A DNA stretch of 64,000 bases. Origin: Burkholderiales bacterium PBB1 (GTDB lineage: Bacteria > Pseudomonadota > Gammaproteobacteria > Burkholderiales > Burkholderiaceae_C). Positions 42,330-51,898 of this stretch are shown here, piece after piece. Made by a program: the position numbers and the translations under genes. The notes under the pieces were generated by a model that saw only the letters and a list, made by a program, of their open reading frames with translations, did not search any database and was not told the DNA's origin. Positions within the stretch are counted from its first letter, which is position 1. Each line of letters begins with the position of its first letter. The stretch spans positions 248,001 to 312,000 of the forward strand of contig NKIN01000001.1 of assembly GCA_002255905.1 (NCBI GenBank), in the 5' to 3' direction.

Positions 42330-44060
42330 TCAGAAGCTGGTCCAGTCATCGCTGCTGGCAGCCAACGCAGCGGTTTGCTGGGGATGCGCCGCTGCAGCCG
42401 GCTTGGCCCCTGGGCGAACCAGGTTGGCCACGCGTGCGGGGATGCGGTTGGCAGCATTGGGCTTGCCTGCTGCCGGCGCGCTGTGCTGTACCGGTGCGAA
42501 CGCCTGCTGATTGCCGCTGAGCTTGAACACCGCGACGGTTTGAGCGAGGTTGGCGGCCTGGTGCTTCAGGCTCTCTGCGGCGGCAGCACTTTCTTCCACC
42601 AGCGCGGCGTTCTGCTGCGTCACCTGGTCAAGCTGGCTGACCGCATCGCCGATCTGGCCGATGCCCGTGCTCTGCTCGACGCTCGATGCGCTGATCTCGT
42701 TGATCAGGTCATTGACCCGCTTGACCTGGCTGACGATCTCGCCCATCGACTGGCCGGCCTCGTGCACCAGCTTCGAGCCGTTCTCGACCTTCTCGACGCT
42801 CGCGCCGATCAGCGTCTTGATCTCCTTGGCCGCACTGGCCGAGCGCTGCGCCAGGCTGCGCACTTCAGAGGCCACCACCGCGAAGCCGCGGCCCTGTTCA
42901 CCCGCGCGGGCGGCCTCCACCGCCGCGTTCAGTGCCAGGATGTTGGTCTGGAACGCGATGCCATCGATCACGCCGATGATGTCGGAGATCTTGCGGCTGC
43001 TCTCGCTGATCTCGCCCATGGTCGAGACCACCTGCGCCACCACCGTGCCGCCCTGTGCTGCGGCGTTGGAGGCGGAGCCTGCCAGTTGAGTGGCCTGGCG
43101 CGCCGTGTCGGCGTTTTGCTTGACCGTCTGCGTCAGCTGCTCCATCGAGGCGGCGGTCTGCTGCAGATTCGACGCCTGCTCTTCGGTGCGTTGGCTCAGG
43201 TCGGCGTTGCCGGTGGCGATCTGCGAAGAGCCTGTGGCGATCGAGTCCGAGCTGTTGCGCACCGAGCTGACGATGCCTACCAAGCTGTCGTTCATCGTCC
43301 GGAGTGCGGCCAGCAACTGGCCGGTCTCGTCCTTGGACTGGGACTCTATGCGCGAGCTCAGGTCGCCAGCGGCCACGGTCTCGGCCACCTGGACGGCCTG
43401 CCGGATCGGCGCCGTGATTGAGCGCGTGATGGCCCAGGCCAGCAGCACGCCGGTGATCCCCGTCACCACGGCGATGGTCAGCATCAGCGTGCCGGCCGAC
43501 GCTACGGTTTGGGTGACGCTTTCGTCGGATTGCGCCATCATCGACTTTTGCAGCGTGATGAGGTCGGTCAGCGCGCCCATGTAGCGCTTCTGCGCAGGTT
43601 GAAGCTCGCCGAGCAGCAATGCCGTGGCCTCGTCCTGCTTGTTGGCCAGGCCCAGTTCGGAGGCCCTCTCGATCAGCGGGTTGTAGGCGCTGCGTGCCTC
43701 GAAGGCGGTCCTCAGCGCCGCCTTGCCCTTCTCAGACTGGATGCTGTCCTCCAGCTTCTTGTACAGCTCGGCATTTCTTGCCTTCGCCTCCCTGATGTCG
43801 GCGAGCTCCGCCTGCATCTTCTGCGTGTCGCTCAGGAGCGCGATGTTGCGTACCGACGTGCCGATCTCGTTGACGTTGTCGATGATGCTGTTCACCTGCT
43901 CGACCTTGACGACACGATCGTCGGTCAGCACGTCGAGCTCTTCCTTGATGCCACCCAGCGTCAGACGCGCAAACAGGGCGACGAACAGCACGGCCGCAAT
44001 CAGCAGCGCGAAGCCGATCCCGAGGCGTATCCCGATGCGAAGGTTGTTGAAGGCGTTCAT
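42330..44060 (-). CDS. Methyl-accepting chemotaxis protein 1 (4HB type)
   Basis: 576 residues. Membrane helix 1 (about 14-31), a periplasmic four-helix-bundle ligand domain (32-190), membrane helix 2 (191-211), HAMP, then a long coiled-coil signalling domain with the hairpin tip [16 protein letters not shown]. The C-terminal tail of about 50 residues is Ala/Pro-rich and ends DDWTSF, which fits the xWxxF tether used by CheR/CheB in some receptors. The frame opens upstream at 44,216, but ATG 44,060 with GGAG about 10 nt before it and a charged-then-hydrophobic N-terminus is the expected start. The ligand is not predictable. HAMP and signalling domain are the same sequence as in chemoreceptor 2 (see the repeat entries). 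Followed by cheW. Confidence 0.95.
   Translation of the reverse strand: MNAFNNLRIGIRLGIGFALLIAAVLFVALFARLTLGGIKEELDVLTDDRVVKVEQVNSIIDNVNEIGTSVRNIALLSDTQKMQAELADIREAKARNAELYKKLEDSIQSEKGKAALRTAFEARSAYNPLIERASELGLANKQDEATALLLGELQPAQKRYMGALTDLITLQKSMMAQSDESVTQTVASAGTLMLTIAVVTGITGVLLAWAITRSITAPIRQAVQVAETVAAGDLSSRIESQSKDETGQLLAALRTMNDSLVGIVSSVRNSSDSIATGSSQIATGNADLSQRTEEQASNLQQTAASMEQLTQTVKQNADTARQATQLAGSASNAAAQGGTVVAQVVSTMGEISESSRKISDIIGVIDGIAFQTNILALNAAVEAARAGEQGRGFAVVASEVRSLAQRSASAAKEIKTLIGASVEKVENGSKLVHEAGQSMGEIVSQVKRVNDLINEISASSVEQSTGIGQIGDAVSQLDQVTQQNAALVEESAAAAESLKHQAANLAQTVAVFKLSGNQQAFAPVQHSAPAAGKPNAANRIPARVANLVRPGAKPAAAAHPQQTAALAASSDDWTSF
42484..43430 (-). repeat. 947-bp block shared by chemoreceptors 1 and 2 (copy 1)
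   Basis: The block runs from just after the second membrane helix (RSITAPI) to the start of the C-terminal tail (AFAPVQH). It matches 47,303-48,249 with a constant offset of 4,819. Translations in three different frames and on both strands agree, so the DNA is nearly or fully identical, not only the protein. Identity stops abruptly at both ends. Confidence 0.9.
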
Positions 44061-44471
44061 GGGGCGTTGTCTCCGAAGCGGTTGAAAAGTGGCTGCCGAG
44101 CTGACCGGCGCCGTAGCAGTGGTGCGCCGATTGGGTGCGCCTCTGGTGTCTTGTTTCGGAGTGTGCAGACGCGACTTTAATATGATCAATAAATAAATAA
44201 CAAATAAAGTGAACATTTATACCGATTAGGGCCGGCCGTCGGGTGTCAGCGTGTCCAGGTGCCAGTCAGCAGATGGTCTTGACGGCGCTGCGGCGGGGTG
44301 GGGTGGCTCCGCTGTGCCGATGTGGGGCTGCGGCGATCTCGACTGTCGGCTCAGCAGCCCAGCCGTGCGTGGCACCAGTCCTCAGCCAGGGTCATGTGCG
44401 ACAGGTCGCCGGCTGGGTCCGCAGGGTCGGGTCGTCAGCAAGCCGAGCCGCCCGCAGCTGTAGATCTCTCC
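44061..44471. other. Noncoding stretch upstream of chemoreceptor 1
   Basis: 411 nt between the start of chemoreceptor 1 and the stop of the MASE3 kinase gene. It holds the GGAG ribosome site, the FliA-like promoter and an AT-rich tract (about 44,180-44,225) that also occurs upstream of chemoreceptor 2. The remaining 44,226-44,471 is GC-rich with no convincing gene, hairpin or repeat. Confidence 0.6.
44153..44179 (-). promoter_or_regulatory. Possible FliA (sigma-28) promoter of chemoreceptor 1
   Basis: TAAAGTCG, 11 nt, TCCGAAAC on the minus strand, compared with the FliA consensus TAAAGTTT-N11-GCCGATAA. It matches 6 of 8 positions in the -35 part and 5 or so in the -10 part at exact spacing, about 95 nt before the start codon. 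Chemoreceptor genes are often in the flagellar regulon. Confidence 0.45.
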
Positions 44472-46862
44472 CTACGCCACCACGCTTGCTGCCATTGCGC
44501 GCCTGATGGCCCCAGGCAGGGTCTCCGACGAGTGTTCCTTTTCCAGGATCTCGCTGACGCCCAGTGACTTGGCTTTCGCTGACATCTCTTCTGTCACGTA
44601 GCCCGTGCTCAGCAGCGTGGGCAAATCGGGCCTGATCTCGCGCATCGCCTGGATGACGTCCAGGCCTGAGTGGGTGGGCATGTTGTAGTCCGTGACCACG
44701 ATGTCGAAGGCATCCGGGTTCTCGCGCATGACGTCGATGGCCAGGCCGGCATCCGGGAAGCTGGTGACTTTGTACCCCTCCTCAGTGAGGAGGTCCTCGA
44801 TCATCATGGCCATCAGTTCGTCGTCGTCAACGTACATGACGCGCTCTCCCCCGGTGCGCGGCGCATTGATCGGCGCGGCTGCCTCTGGGAGAGTGGGTGC
44901 CGGCGCAGACTCCAAGGGCAGATAGATGTCGAAGCGGGTGCCCTTACCGGGCGCTGATGCCAGTGCGATCGCACCTTCGTGGGTTGCAACGATGCTGTGC
45001 ACCACGGACATCCCAAGGCCCGTTCCGGAGCCCACCGGTTTGGTGGTGAAGAAGGGCTCGAAGACGCGGCGCTGCGTCTCCTCATCCATCCCGCAGCCAT
45101 CATCGGCAACCCAGAGGTTGGCATACCGGCCCGGCGTCAGACCCAGTTCGCTCGCCCGCTCGTCAGACACGTCCACCGCCTTCAGTCCGACATCGATCCG
45201 TCCGCCATCGGGACCCATGGCCTGGGCTGCGTTCGTGCACAGGTTGAGAACGATCTGTTGTATCTGTGTGGCGTTGGCCCTCGCGTAGGCATCTTCGAGC
45301 TCGGTGTGCAAGCTCACGTTGGCCAAGCGGGCGGCGCCGATCAGTCCGAGGCTGTCCGTGACGACCTCCCGCAGCTCAACGACTTCCCGGCCAATGGCCT
45401 GCTTGCGGCTGAAGGTAAGGATCTGCTTGACCAGGTCGCGTGCGCGAACGCTGGCCTTGTGGATCTGCTGCACACCGCGCTGCGCATCCGCGGTAGCACC
45501 ACGCTTGATGGACTCGGTCAGCAACGACACATTGCCGATGATCGACCCCAGGATGTTGTTGAAGTCGTGAGCGATGCCGCTGGCGAGCGTTCCCAGCGCC
45601 TCGAGCCGCTGGGACTCGTTCATGCTGGACTCCACTCGGCGTCTGGCCTCCTCGGCCGCTATCCGCTCCGTCACGTCGGTGATGATGCCGTCCCACACCA
45701 TTAATCCACCGCCCGCCTGCCTTGGTGCCGAGTGCAGGTTGATGTGCCTCAAGGTGCCGTCGGGCCGCTGAAAGCGAACCGTGGTCTCGAACTCGGTCAC
45801 GTACTCCTGACTGCGTCGCTGTGCTTCCTTGAATCCTCGTTGGTCCTCGGGATGGATGCGCGAGTAAAACTCGCCCGCGTCGTTCACGATCTCCGCGCTG
45901 CTCGGGCCGAGCACACGTTCGGCAGCGTCGCTCACGTAGATGAAATTCCGCTCGTTGGGATTGCGGCCGGCCACCTGGAAGAGGACTGACTGCGGGAGAT
46001 TGTTTCCGATCGACTTCAGCTGAGCCGAGTACTCGACGACCTTTGCCTCAGATCGCCTGACGGCCTCAAAAGGCGCGCGGATGCTGCTGATGAAGGTGGC
46101 TCTGTAGAGCAAAGCGTAGGCGATCACCTTGTAGACGTGACCGAAGATGTTCTGAAAGTCGGAGGTGCTCACGTAGCTGGTGAAGGAAAGGCCGCCCACT
46201 GCCATCATGAAACACGACAGGGCCAGCATTCGGCACTGCTCGCTACCCTCCGCTTGGGCCTTGCGGGCCAACAGCGCTGCGATGGCCAGGTTCGCCGCGC
46301 ACAGCCCGTATTCGTAGTACGCCTTCAGTGGCGTGACGCCGACCCCCTCGATGAAGGTGTCGGGCAACTCGTGGATGTAGAAGTTGCCGACCACGCACAG
46401 TACGGCGGAGGTCGCAATTCCGGCACACAGGGCCGCCATCCGCCTGATTCGGGGGACCTTGCCCAGTGCGATCAAAAGCAGCGTTCCAGCTTCGAAGGTC
46501 CGCCCCATCAGCCAGAAGAAGATCGCAATCTCCTGATCTCCCTCTTGGATGAACTTGGGCATCCCCTTGTAGGACAGCGTGTGCAGCAGATCGCACACAG
46601 CCACCACCAGAAACCCGTAGAGGAGCACATTTGCCGGCTGCTCCTTGTCGAGATCAAAGGTGTGCCAGGAGATCATCACGACCAAAGATGCCACGATGAT
46701 CGCGACCAGCTCGAGCAAGGCGTGCACGCTGAGCATGCTGCCGTGAAGCAGGCCGGCCGCCGCGTCTGGGTCGACCTGTCTGATGATGAGCAGTGAAGCG
46801 ATGGCCGCAACGCAAGCTACGAGGTAGCCCGGGTTGGCTTTGGTCCGTACAGTCTGGTCCAT
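44472..46862 (-). CDS. MASE3-PAS hybrid histidine kinase with receiver domain (second paralogue)
   Basis: 796 residues from ATG 46,862. One N-terminal membrane helix (about 12-28) and a MASE3 sensor (44-262; SWHTF, CDLLHTLSYKGMP, FFWLMGRTFEAG) are followed by PAS (285-400), HisKA with His432 in IAHDFNN, ATPase (NLCTNAAQAM 540-549, DDGCGM, GTGLGMS) and a receiver with Asp725 in VVTDYNMP and Lys775 in LEKEH. The order and much of the sequence match the kinase at 33,886-36,180, which lacks the first helix. The frame is open to 47,066, but the upstream part is low-quality Arg/Gly-rich text, so the start is placed at the first sensible ATG. No strong ribosome site is visible. The ligand of MASE3 is unknown. 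Confidence 0.92.
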   Translation of the reverse strand: MDQTVRTKANPGYLVACVAAIASLLIIRQVDPDAAAGLLHGSMLSVHALLELVAIIVASLVVMISWHTFDLDKEQPANVLLYGFLVVAVCDLLHTLSYKGMPKFIQEGDQEIAIFFWLMGRTFEAGTLLLIALGKVPRIRRMAALCAGIATSAVLCVVGNFYIHELPDTFIEGVGVTPLKAYYEYGLCAANLAIAALLARKAQAEGSEQCRMLALSCFMMAVGGLSFTSYVSTSDFQNIFGHVYKVIAYALLYRATFISSIRAPFEAVRRSEAKVVEYSAQLKSIGNNLPQSVLFQVAGRNPNERNFIYVSDAAERVLGPSSAEIVNDAGEFYSRIHPEDQRGFKEAQRRSQEYVTEFETTVRFQRPDGTLRHINLHSAPRQAGGGLMVWDGIITDVTERIAAEEARRRVESSMNESQRLEALGTLASGIAHDFNNILGSIIGNVSLLTESIKRGATADAQRGVQQIHKASVRARDLVKQILTFSRKQAIGREVVELREVVTDSLGLIGAARLANVSLHTELEDAYARANATQIQQIVLNLCTNAAQAMGPDGGRIDVGLKAVDVSDERASELGLTPGRYANLWVADDGCGMDEETQRRVFEPFFTTKPVGSGTGLGMSVVHSIVATHEGAIALASAPGKGTRFDIYLPLESAPAPTLPEAAAPINAPRTGGERVMYVDDDELMAMMIEDLLTEEGYKVTSFPDAGLAIDVMRENPDAFDIVVTDYNMPTHSGLDVIQAMREIRPDLPTLLSTGYVTEEMSAKAKSLGVSEILEKEHSSETLPGAIRRAMAASVVA

Positions 46863-47277
46863 GATCTTTTGGGCTCGCTGTTCATGGGCTCGCGCAGGCG
46901 TTGTCAGCGGCCCCCCGTCTGCCAACTCGCCGCCACTGCGAATTGACCTGCGCTTTTTACCCGACAACCTGAGGAACTCGCTTCCAGACAATCTAGCAGC
47001 GGCGAGGGTCTTCCGTGCATCACCGTCGGCTGCTTGTGCGCCACGATGGCCTCCGCCCCGATGCACTGGACCCGATCAGCCTGATCGCAGGCCATCAGAT
47101 CAGCGTTGAACTGACCAGCCGCAGGTTCAATCCGAGGTGGCTCATGTGCTTCAGTCTCCGACCAAGGAGATATCGACAATCTGTCGACCTAGCCGTATCG
47201 ATTGGTGTCGCCACTCGGCTGGGCCCAGTCGGCCATATGGATGTGTCGCGGTTGTTCCATCACGGAGTTCCGCCTGA
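46863..47277. other. Noncoding stretch between chemoreceptor 2 and the MASE3 kinase
   Basis: 415 nt with no gene I can support. A 91-codon minus-strand frame (46,904-47,179) lacks protein-like features. The stretch is less GC-rich than the genes and probably contains the promoter of the kinase gene, but no clear -35/-10 pair or terminator was found. Confidence 0.5.
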
Positions 47278-48885
47278 TCATGGCGATGCATCGGAAGTGG
47301 CATGCTGTACCGGTGCGAACGCCTGCTGATTGCCGCTGAGCTTGAACACCGCGACGGTTTGAGCGAGGTTGGCGGCCTGGTGCTTCAGGCTCTCTGCGGC
47401 GGCAGCACTTTCTTCCACCAGCGCGGCGTTCTGCTGCGTCACCTGGTCAAGCTGGCTGACCGCATCGCCGATCTGGCCGATGCCCGTGCTCTGCTCGACG
47501 CTCGATGCGCTGATCTCGTTGATCAGGTCATTGACCCGCTTGACCTGGCTGACGATCTCGCCCATCGACTGGCCGGCCTCGTGCACCAGCTTCGAGCCGT
47601 TCTCGACCTTCTCGACGCTCGCGCCGATCAGCGTCTTGATCTCCTTGGCCGCACTGGCCGAGCGCTGCGCCAGGCTGCGCACTTCAGAGGCCACCACCGC
47701 GAAGCCGCGGCCCTGTTCACCCGCGCGGGCGGCCTCCACCGCCGCGTTCAGTGCCAGGATGTTGGTCTGGAACGCGATGCCATCGATCACGCCGATGATG
47801 TCGGAGATCTTGCGGCTGCTCTCGCTGATCTCGCCCATGGTCGAGACCACCTGCGCCACCACCGTGCCGCCCTGTGCTGCGGCGTTGGAGGCGGAGCCTG
47901 CCAGTTGAGTGGCCTGGCGCGCCGTGTCGGCGTTTTGCTTGACCGTCTGCGTCAGCTGCTCCATCGAGGCGGCGGTCTGCTGCAGATTCGACGCCTGCTC
48001 TTCGGTGCGTTGGCTCAGGTCGGCGTTGCCGGTGGCGATCTGCGAAGAGCCTGTGGCGATCGAGTCCGAGCTGTTGCGCACCGAGCTGACGATGCCTACC
48101 AAGCTGTCGTTCATCGTCCGGAGTGCGGCCAGCAACTGGCCGGTCTCGTCCTTGGACTGGGACTCTATGCGCGAGCTCAGGTCGCCAGCGGCCACGGTCT
48201 CGGCCACCTGGACGGCCTGCCGGATCGGCGCCGTGATTGAGCGCGTGATCAGCAGCGCCAGGGTGGCGCCGATGGCCACTGCGGCCACGATGAGGCCAAT
48301 GACTGCATTTCGGGTCGACTCATAGTTGGACTGTGACTCTTTGTAGGAAGCATCACCGCCTTGGCTCTGGAATTGGACGTCCTTGTTCACCGCGTCAATC
48401 AATGTGTTGAAGGCGACGCGGGTGGAGGTCTTGTACATGTCCTTGGCTTCATTCATGCGCGACTCGCCAGCGCGCGAGACGGGGATCAACCGGTCGACGG
48501 CGTCGTAGTAGTTTTTCTGGGCGTCTTGAACTGCATTGGCGATCTGGCGCTCAGCGTCGGACTCAATCGTGGCCTCGTACTTCTTCCAAAGCTCCTTCGC
48601 CTTGGCCTTGTATTCCTTCATGCGCAATTCTTCGGCGTCCAGCTCATCGGACTTGGCGGACATGACATGCAAAGCCTCGGCGCGGCGAATGGTCGCCTCG
48701 GCTGCGCTGTACTCTCCGAGCAGGCGGGTCGCCGCCAGCCAGTTCGTGGCCAAGTCGCCAGTGGCGTCGTTGACCATTCCGATGCGATTGATGGAGAAGA
48801 GTCCGACGACGAGCGTGAGGGCCAGCACGCTCGCGAATCCGAGCATCAGGCGCGGACCAATCTTCAGGTGGGTGAGGACGTTCAT
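47278..48885 (-). CDS. Methyl-accepting chemotaxis protein 2 (4HB type, short C-terminus)
   Basis: 535 residues. Membrane helix 1 (about 11-31), a periplasmic four-helix-bundle domain (32-192), helix 2 (194-213), HAMP and a signalling domain whose sequence equals that of chemoreceptor 1. After the shared AFAPVQH it ends within seven residues (ATSDASP) and so lacks the about 50-residue tail and the xWxxF tether of its twin. The ligand domain is unlike that of chemoreceptor 1, so it senses something else. GGAG lies 10 nt before ATG 48,885, in the same leader (GGAGACAACGCCCC) as for chemoreceptor 1. It may need assistance from tethered receptors for adaptation. Confidence 0.94.
   Translation of the reverse strand: MNVLTHLKIGPRLMLGFASVLALTLVVGLFSINRIGMVNDATGDLATNWLAATRLLGEYSAAEATIRRAEALHVMSAKSDELDAEELRMKEYKAKAKELWKKYEATIESDAERQIANAVQDAQKNYYDAVDRLIPVSRAGESRMNEAKDMYKTSTRVAFNTLIDAVNKDVQFQSQGGDASYKESQSNYESTRNAVIGLIVAAVAIGATLALLITRSITAPIRQAVQVAETVAAGDLSSRIESQSKDETGQLLAALRTMNDSLVGIVSSVRNSSDSIATGSSQIATGNADLSQRTEEQASNLQQTAASMEQLTQTVKQNADTARQATQLAGSASNAAAQGGTVVAQVVSTMGEISESSRKISDIIGVIDGIAFQTNILALNAAVEAARAGEQGRGFAVVASEVRSLAQRSASAAKEIKTLIGASVEKVENGSKLVHEAGQSMGEIVSQVKRVNDLINEISASSVEQSTGIGQIGDAVSQLDQVTQQNAALVEESAAAAESLKHQAANLAQTVAVFKLSGNQQAFAPVQHATSDASP
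47303..48249 (-). repeat. 947-bp block shared by chemoreceptors 1 and 2 (copy 2)
   Basis: Second copy of the HAMP and signalling-domain block described at 42,484-43,430. The downstream boundary lies just before the stop codon, so the copy carries only what is needed for signalling; the flanking tail is unrelated. Confidence 0.9.
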
Positions 48886-49188
48886 GGGGCGTTGTCTCCA
48901 AAACAGTTAGCAAGCGGCTGCCGAACAGACTGGCATCGCAAAAGGGCACATCTATTTGGTCTGTCTCTGGAGTGCTGTTTCGGAGTGTTGCAGGTCGCAC
49001 TTAAATATGATCAATAAATAAAAAATAAAAAAAGTGAACATTTGCGCCGCCGGAAGTCGTTTGCTGGATGTCTGCGTGTCGTGTTTGCCGGTCAACGGAT
49101 GACCTTGCGGCGTTGGTCGCGGGGCGCAGGGGCGTCGGGCGTGGCACTTGGCGGTGTCAGTGCGTGGCCGGAAAGCCCAGCCCGCTGT
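48886..49188. other. Leader and upstream region of chemoreceptor 2
   Basis: 303 nt. The part next to the gene (48,886-49,045) is homologous to the upstream region of chemoreceptor 1: the same GGAGACAACGCCCC leader, GTTTCGGAGTGT on the plus strand and the TATGATCAATAAATAA tract. The FliA-like -35 here (TAAGTGCG) is weaker. The distal part (49,046-49,188) holds nothing I recognise. Confidence 0.6.
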
Positions 49189-51894
49189 TCAAACGCGGCT
49201 CAGGTAGCCCTCGAGGTCTGCGCAGACCGTTTCATGCTGCGATGCGATCTGCCCAAGCAGGTCGACCGTGCGCGAGGTGTCGTCGGCCTCGATGGCGCGC
49301 TGCAGGTCTCGGGCCGTGGCCGACATGCCCATGGCGCCGATGATGCCGGCCGTCGAGATCAGCGAGTGCGCGATCCGGGCTGCGGTCGCTCGGTCGTTTG
49401 CCTGCAGGGCCGCCTGGATCTCCTTGGGCATCTGTACCCTGGTGGTCAGGTAACGGCGGACGATCTTTTCGTAGAGAGCGGCCTTGCCCAGGCAGCTCTT
49501 CAGGCCGGCTTCGACCGACACACCGTTGGTGGGCTCGCTTCCGGGTTCAGCTGTCTCGCCCGGAGGGGGTGAGACGCCTTGTAACCACTTGTGCAGCACC
49601 CCGAACAGTTCTTGCGGGTCGAACGGTTTGGGAACGAAGTCGTTCATCCCGGCGGCGGTGCATTTCTCGCGGTCTTTGGCCAGCGCATGCGCCGTCATTG
49701 CGATGATGGGCAACCCGGCATGGGCCGGGTCGCTGCGCACGCGCCGCGTGACGTCGTAGCCGTCCATGTCCGGCATCTGCACGTCCATCAGCACGATGTC
49801 GAAGGTCGTGCCTGCGAGCAGGGTCAGTGCCTGCGGGCCCGACGGCGCCACCGTGACCTGCATCCCGCAGGCGTCTCTGAGCAGTTCCGAGACCACGATC
49901 TGGTTCAACTCGTTGTCCTCGACCAGCAGCACATGCCGCCCACGAAGCGCAGCGAACAACGCGCTGTCATCCGCGTGAAGCGGCTCCACTCGTTCCTCGG
50001 CGGCCGATGCTTCGGCGATGCCGAAGGTGGCGGTGAAATGGAAGGTGCTGCCGCGACCGGGCTCGCTGGTGGCGCCGATCTGACCCCCCATCAGATCGAC
50101 CAGCCGCTTGCAAATCGCCAGGCCCAGCCCGGTGCCGCCGTACTTGCGCGTGGTTGACGAATCGAGCTGGTTGAAGGGCTGGAACAGGCCGGCCAGCTGT
50201 TCCGGCGTCATCCCGATGCCGCTGTCCTTCACCGAAAAACGCAGCACCGTCGAACTGGTGCCTGGCGGCGGGGTGACTGGCTCGACCGTCAGCCGCACGG
50301 CCCCTTGCTCAGTGAACTTGACCGCATTCGTGCACAGGTTGACCAGCACCTGCTCCAGCCGCAGCGGGTCGCCGACCAGCCGTGCCGGCGTCTGCGCATC
50401 GACGCTGAACTGCAAGCGCAGCCCCCGCTCCTGTGCGCGCAGACCCACGAGATTGACCACCTGCTGCAGCACGTCTTTCAGCGCGAAGGCTCGGTGCTCC
50501 ATGTCGAGCTTGCCCGCCTCGATCTTCGAGAAATCGAGGATGTCGTTGAGCACGCCCAGCAGCGACTCGGCCGCCGACTTGGCTTTGGTCAGGTAGTCGC
50601 GTTGCTTCGGGGCCAGGTCGCCGCGCAGCGCCAGCTCGGTCATGCCCATCACCGCGTTCATCGGTGTGCGGATTTCATGGCTCATGTTGGCCAGGAACTC
50701 GCTCTTGGCACGGGTGGCCGATTCAGCCTGGTCGCGCGCCCGCGAGACCTCATCGATGGCCGTCATCAGTTGCCCGGTGCGCTCCTCGACGCGTTGCTCG
50801 AGTTCGGCATTCAGCTGGCTGATCGCGCGTTCTGCCTTGCGCATTTCGGTGATGTCGAGGTTGGCACCCACCATGCGCACGGGCCGGCCGCTTGCGTCAC
50901 GGGTGACGGTGCCGCCGCAAGAGAGGATGCGCACGTCGCCGTCAGGGTGGAGAAACTCGAACTCGGTGTCGAACGGTTGGTCAGTGTCGAAGGTCTGCTG
51001 GACCTCCGCTCTGAGCTTCTGGGCCGCTTGCGGTTCGAGCAAATCGAACCACTCATCGACCCGGCCGCTGAAGTCGCCCGGACCCATGCCGTAGATGCGT
51101 TGCAGCTCGTCGTCCAGAGCCAGTTCCCCGGTCAAAACGTTCCAGTCCCACACGCCGATGGAAGCCGACTGGGTGGCGAGCTTGAGCCGCTCTTCACTGT
51201 CGCGCAGCGCCAGGTAGCGGCTGTTGAGCATCTCGATCATCTTGCGGATCGAATCGCGCAGCGCTTCCAGTTCGCCAAAGAACAGCACCCGATCGGGCGC
51301 AGCAGGGCTGCCACCGGCCTCAACCGCCGCGGCGTAGTGCTCGAGGGCCTTGAGCGGCCGTAGCATGAACCACCACAGCATGGCCGCCAGGCTGAGCACC
51401 AGTCCGATGTCCAGCGCCAGGATGAATAGCAGCGCGGAATTGCGCCAGTCTTCGAGGTCTTGCACGACGAATCGCGGAGACGCATACAGCCGCACCTGTC
51501 CGATGGTCTCGCCGTCGCGCTGCACCGTGCGCTCCTGAACCACCAGGTCTTCGGCAGCCGGTACGGCCTTGCCTTCGACGGCGCGCCACTGGGCGTCGCG
51601 CACCAGCAGGAAATGTTGATCATTCGCCGTGGCCTCGATGGCGTAAGTGTTCCGGTCACTCATGCCATTACCGACAATGCTGCGTAACTGATCGTTGTCG
51701 ATATTCCACATCGGCAAGGCGAGTGCGACGGCCATCTGATCGGCTGCCGAGGTCAGGTCACGCTGAAGTCGTTCGTAGTGCTCGCGGGCTTCGTGCCGGT
51801 ATGCCAGCGCCGCGAACGAGCCGAGAACTGCCGTCACTACCGCCACCAGGACCGCGATCAGAACGACCGCGACGGACAGACGGCGACGTGTCAT
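49189..51894 (-). CDS. BarA-type hybrid histidine kinase with receiver and HPt domains
   Basis: 901 residues. Membrane helix (8-30), small periplasmic sensor (31-152), second helix (153-178), HAMP-like linker, PAS (235-355), a coiled coil (357-398), HisKA with His406 in MSHEIRTP, ATPase with NLCTNAVKFTE (519-529), DSGIGM and GTGLGLA, receiver with Asp704 in LMDVQMPDMDG and Lys756 in PKP, and a C-terminal HPt with His843 in IAHSLISTAG. It is therefore a complete three-step phosphorelay (His406, Asp704, His843) that would hand phosphate to a separate regulator. The gene for a solute-binding protein ends 4 nt upstream and the regulator gene lies before that, so all three are very likely one operon and one pathway. 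Confidence 0.95.
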   Translation of the reverse strand: MTRRRLSVAVVLIAVLVAVVTAVLGSFAALAYRHEAREHYERLQRDLTSAADQMAVALALPMWNIDNDQLRSIVGNGMSDRNTYAIEATANDQHFLLVRDAQWRAVEGKAVPAAEDLVVQERTVQRDGETIGQVRLYASPRFVVQDLEDWRNSALLFILALDIGLVLSLAAMLWWFMLRPLKALEHYAAAVEAGGSPAAPDRVLFFGELEALRDSIRKMIEMLNSRYLALRDSEERLKLATQSASIGVWDWNVLTGELALDDELQRIYGMGPGDFSGRVDEWFDLLEPQAAQKLRAEVQQTFDTDQPFDTEFEFLHPDGDVRILSCGGTVTRDASGRPVRMVGANLDITEMRKAERAISQLNAELEQRVEERTGQLMTAIDEVSRARDQAESATRAKSEFLANMSHEIRTPMNAVMGMTELALRGDLAPKQRDYLTKAKSAAESLLGVLNDILDFSKIEAGKLDMEHRAFALKDVLQQVVNLVGLRAQERGLRLQFSVDAQTPARLVGDPLRLEQVLVNLCTNAVKFTEQGAVRLTVEPVTPPPGTSSTVLRFSVKDSGIGMTPEQLAGLFQPFNQLDSSTTRKYGGTGLGLAICKRLVDLMGGQIGATSEPGRGSTFHFTATFGIAEASAAEERVEPLHADDSALFAALRGRHVLLVEDNELNQIVVSELLRDACGMQVTVAPSGPQALTLLAGTTFDIVLMDVQMPDMDGYDVTRRVRSDPAHAGLPIIAMTAHALAKDREKCTAAGMNDFVPKPFDPQELFGVLHKWLQGVSPPPGETAEPGSEPTNGVSVEAGLKSCLGKAALYEKIVRRYLTTRVQMPKEIQAALQANDRATAARIAHSLISTAGIIGAMGMSATARDLQRAIEADDTSRTVDLLGQIASQHETVCADLEGYLSRV

Positions 51895-51898
51895 GGGT

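Noticed and set aside
46904-47179. Possible 91-codon gene between chemoreceptor 2 and the MASE3 kinase
   Set aside because: No ribosome site, no conserved-looking segments and composition unlike neighbours; treated as noncoding.
42330-48885. Duplicated chemoreceptor block as a transposon footprint
   Set aside because: No transposase, terminal inverted repeats or target duplications were seen; boundaries coincide with protein domains, fitting recombination instead.
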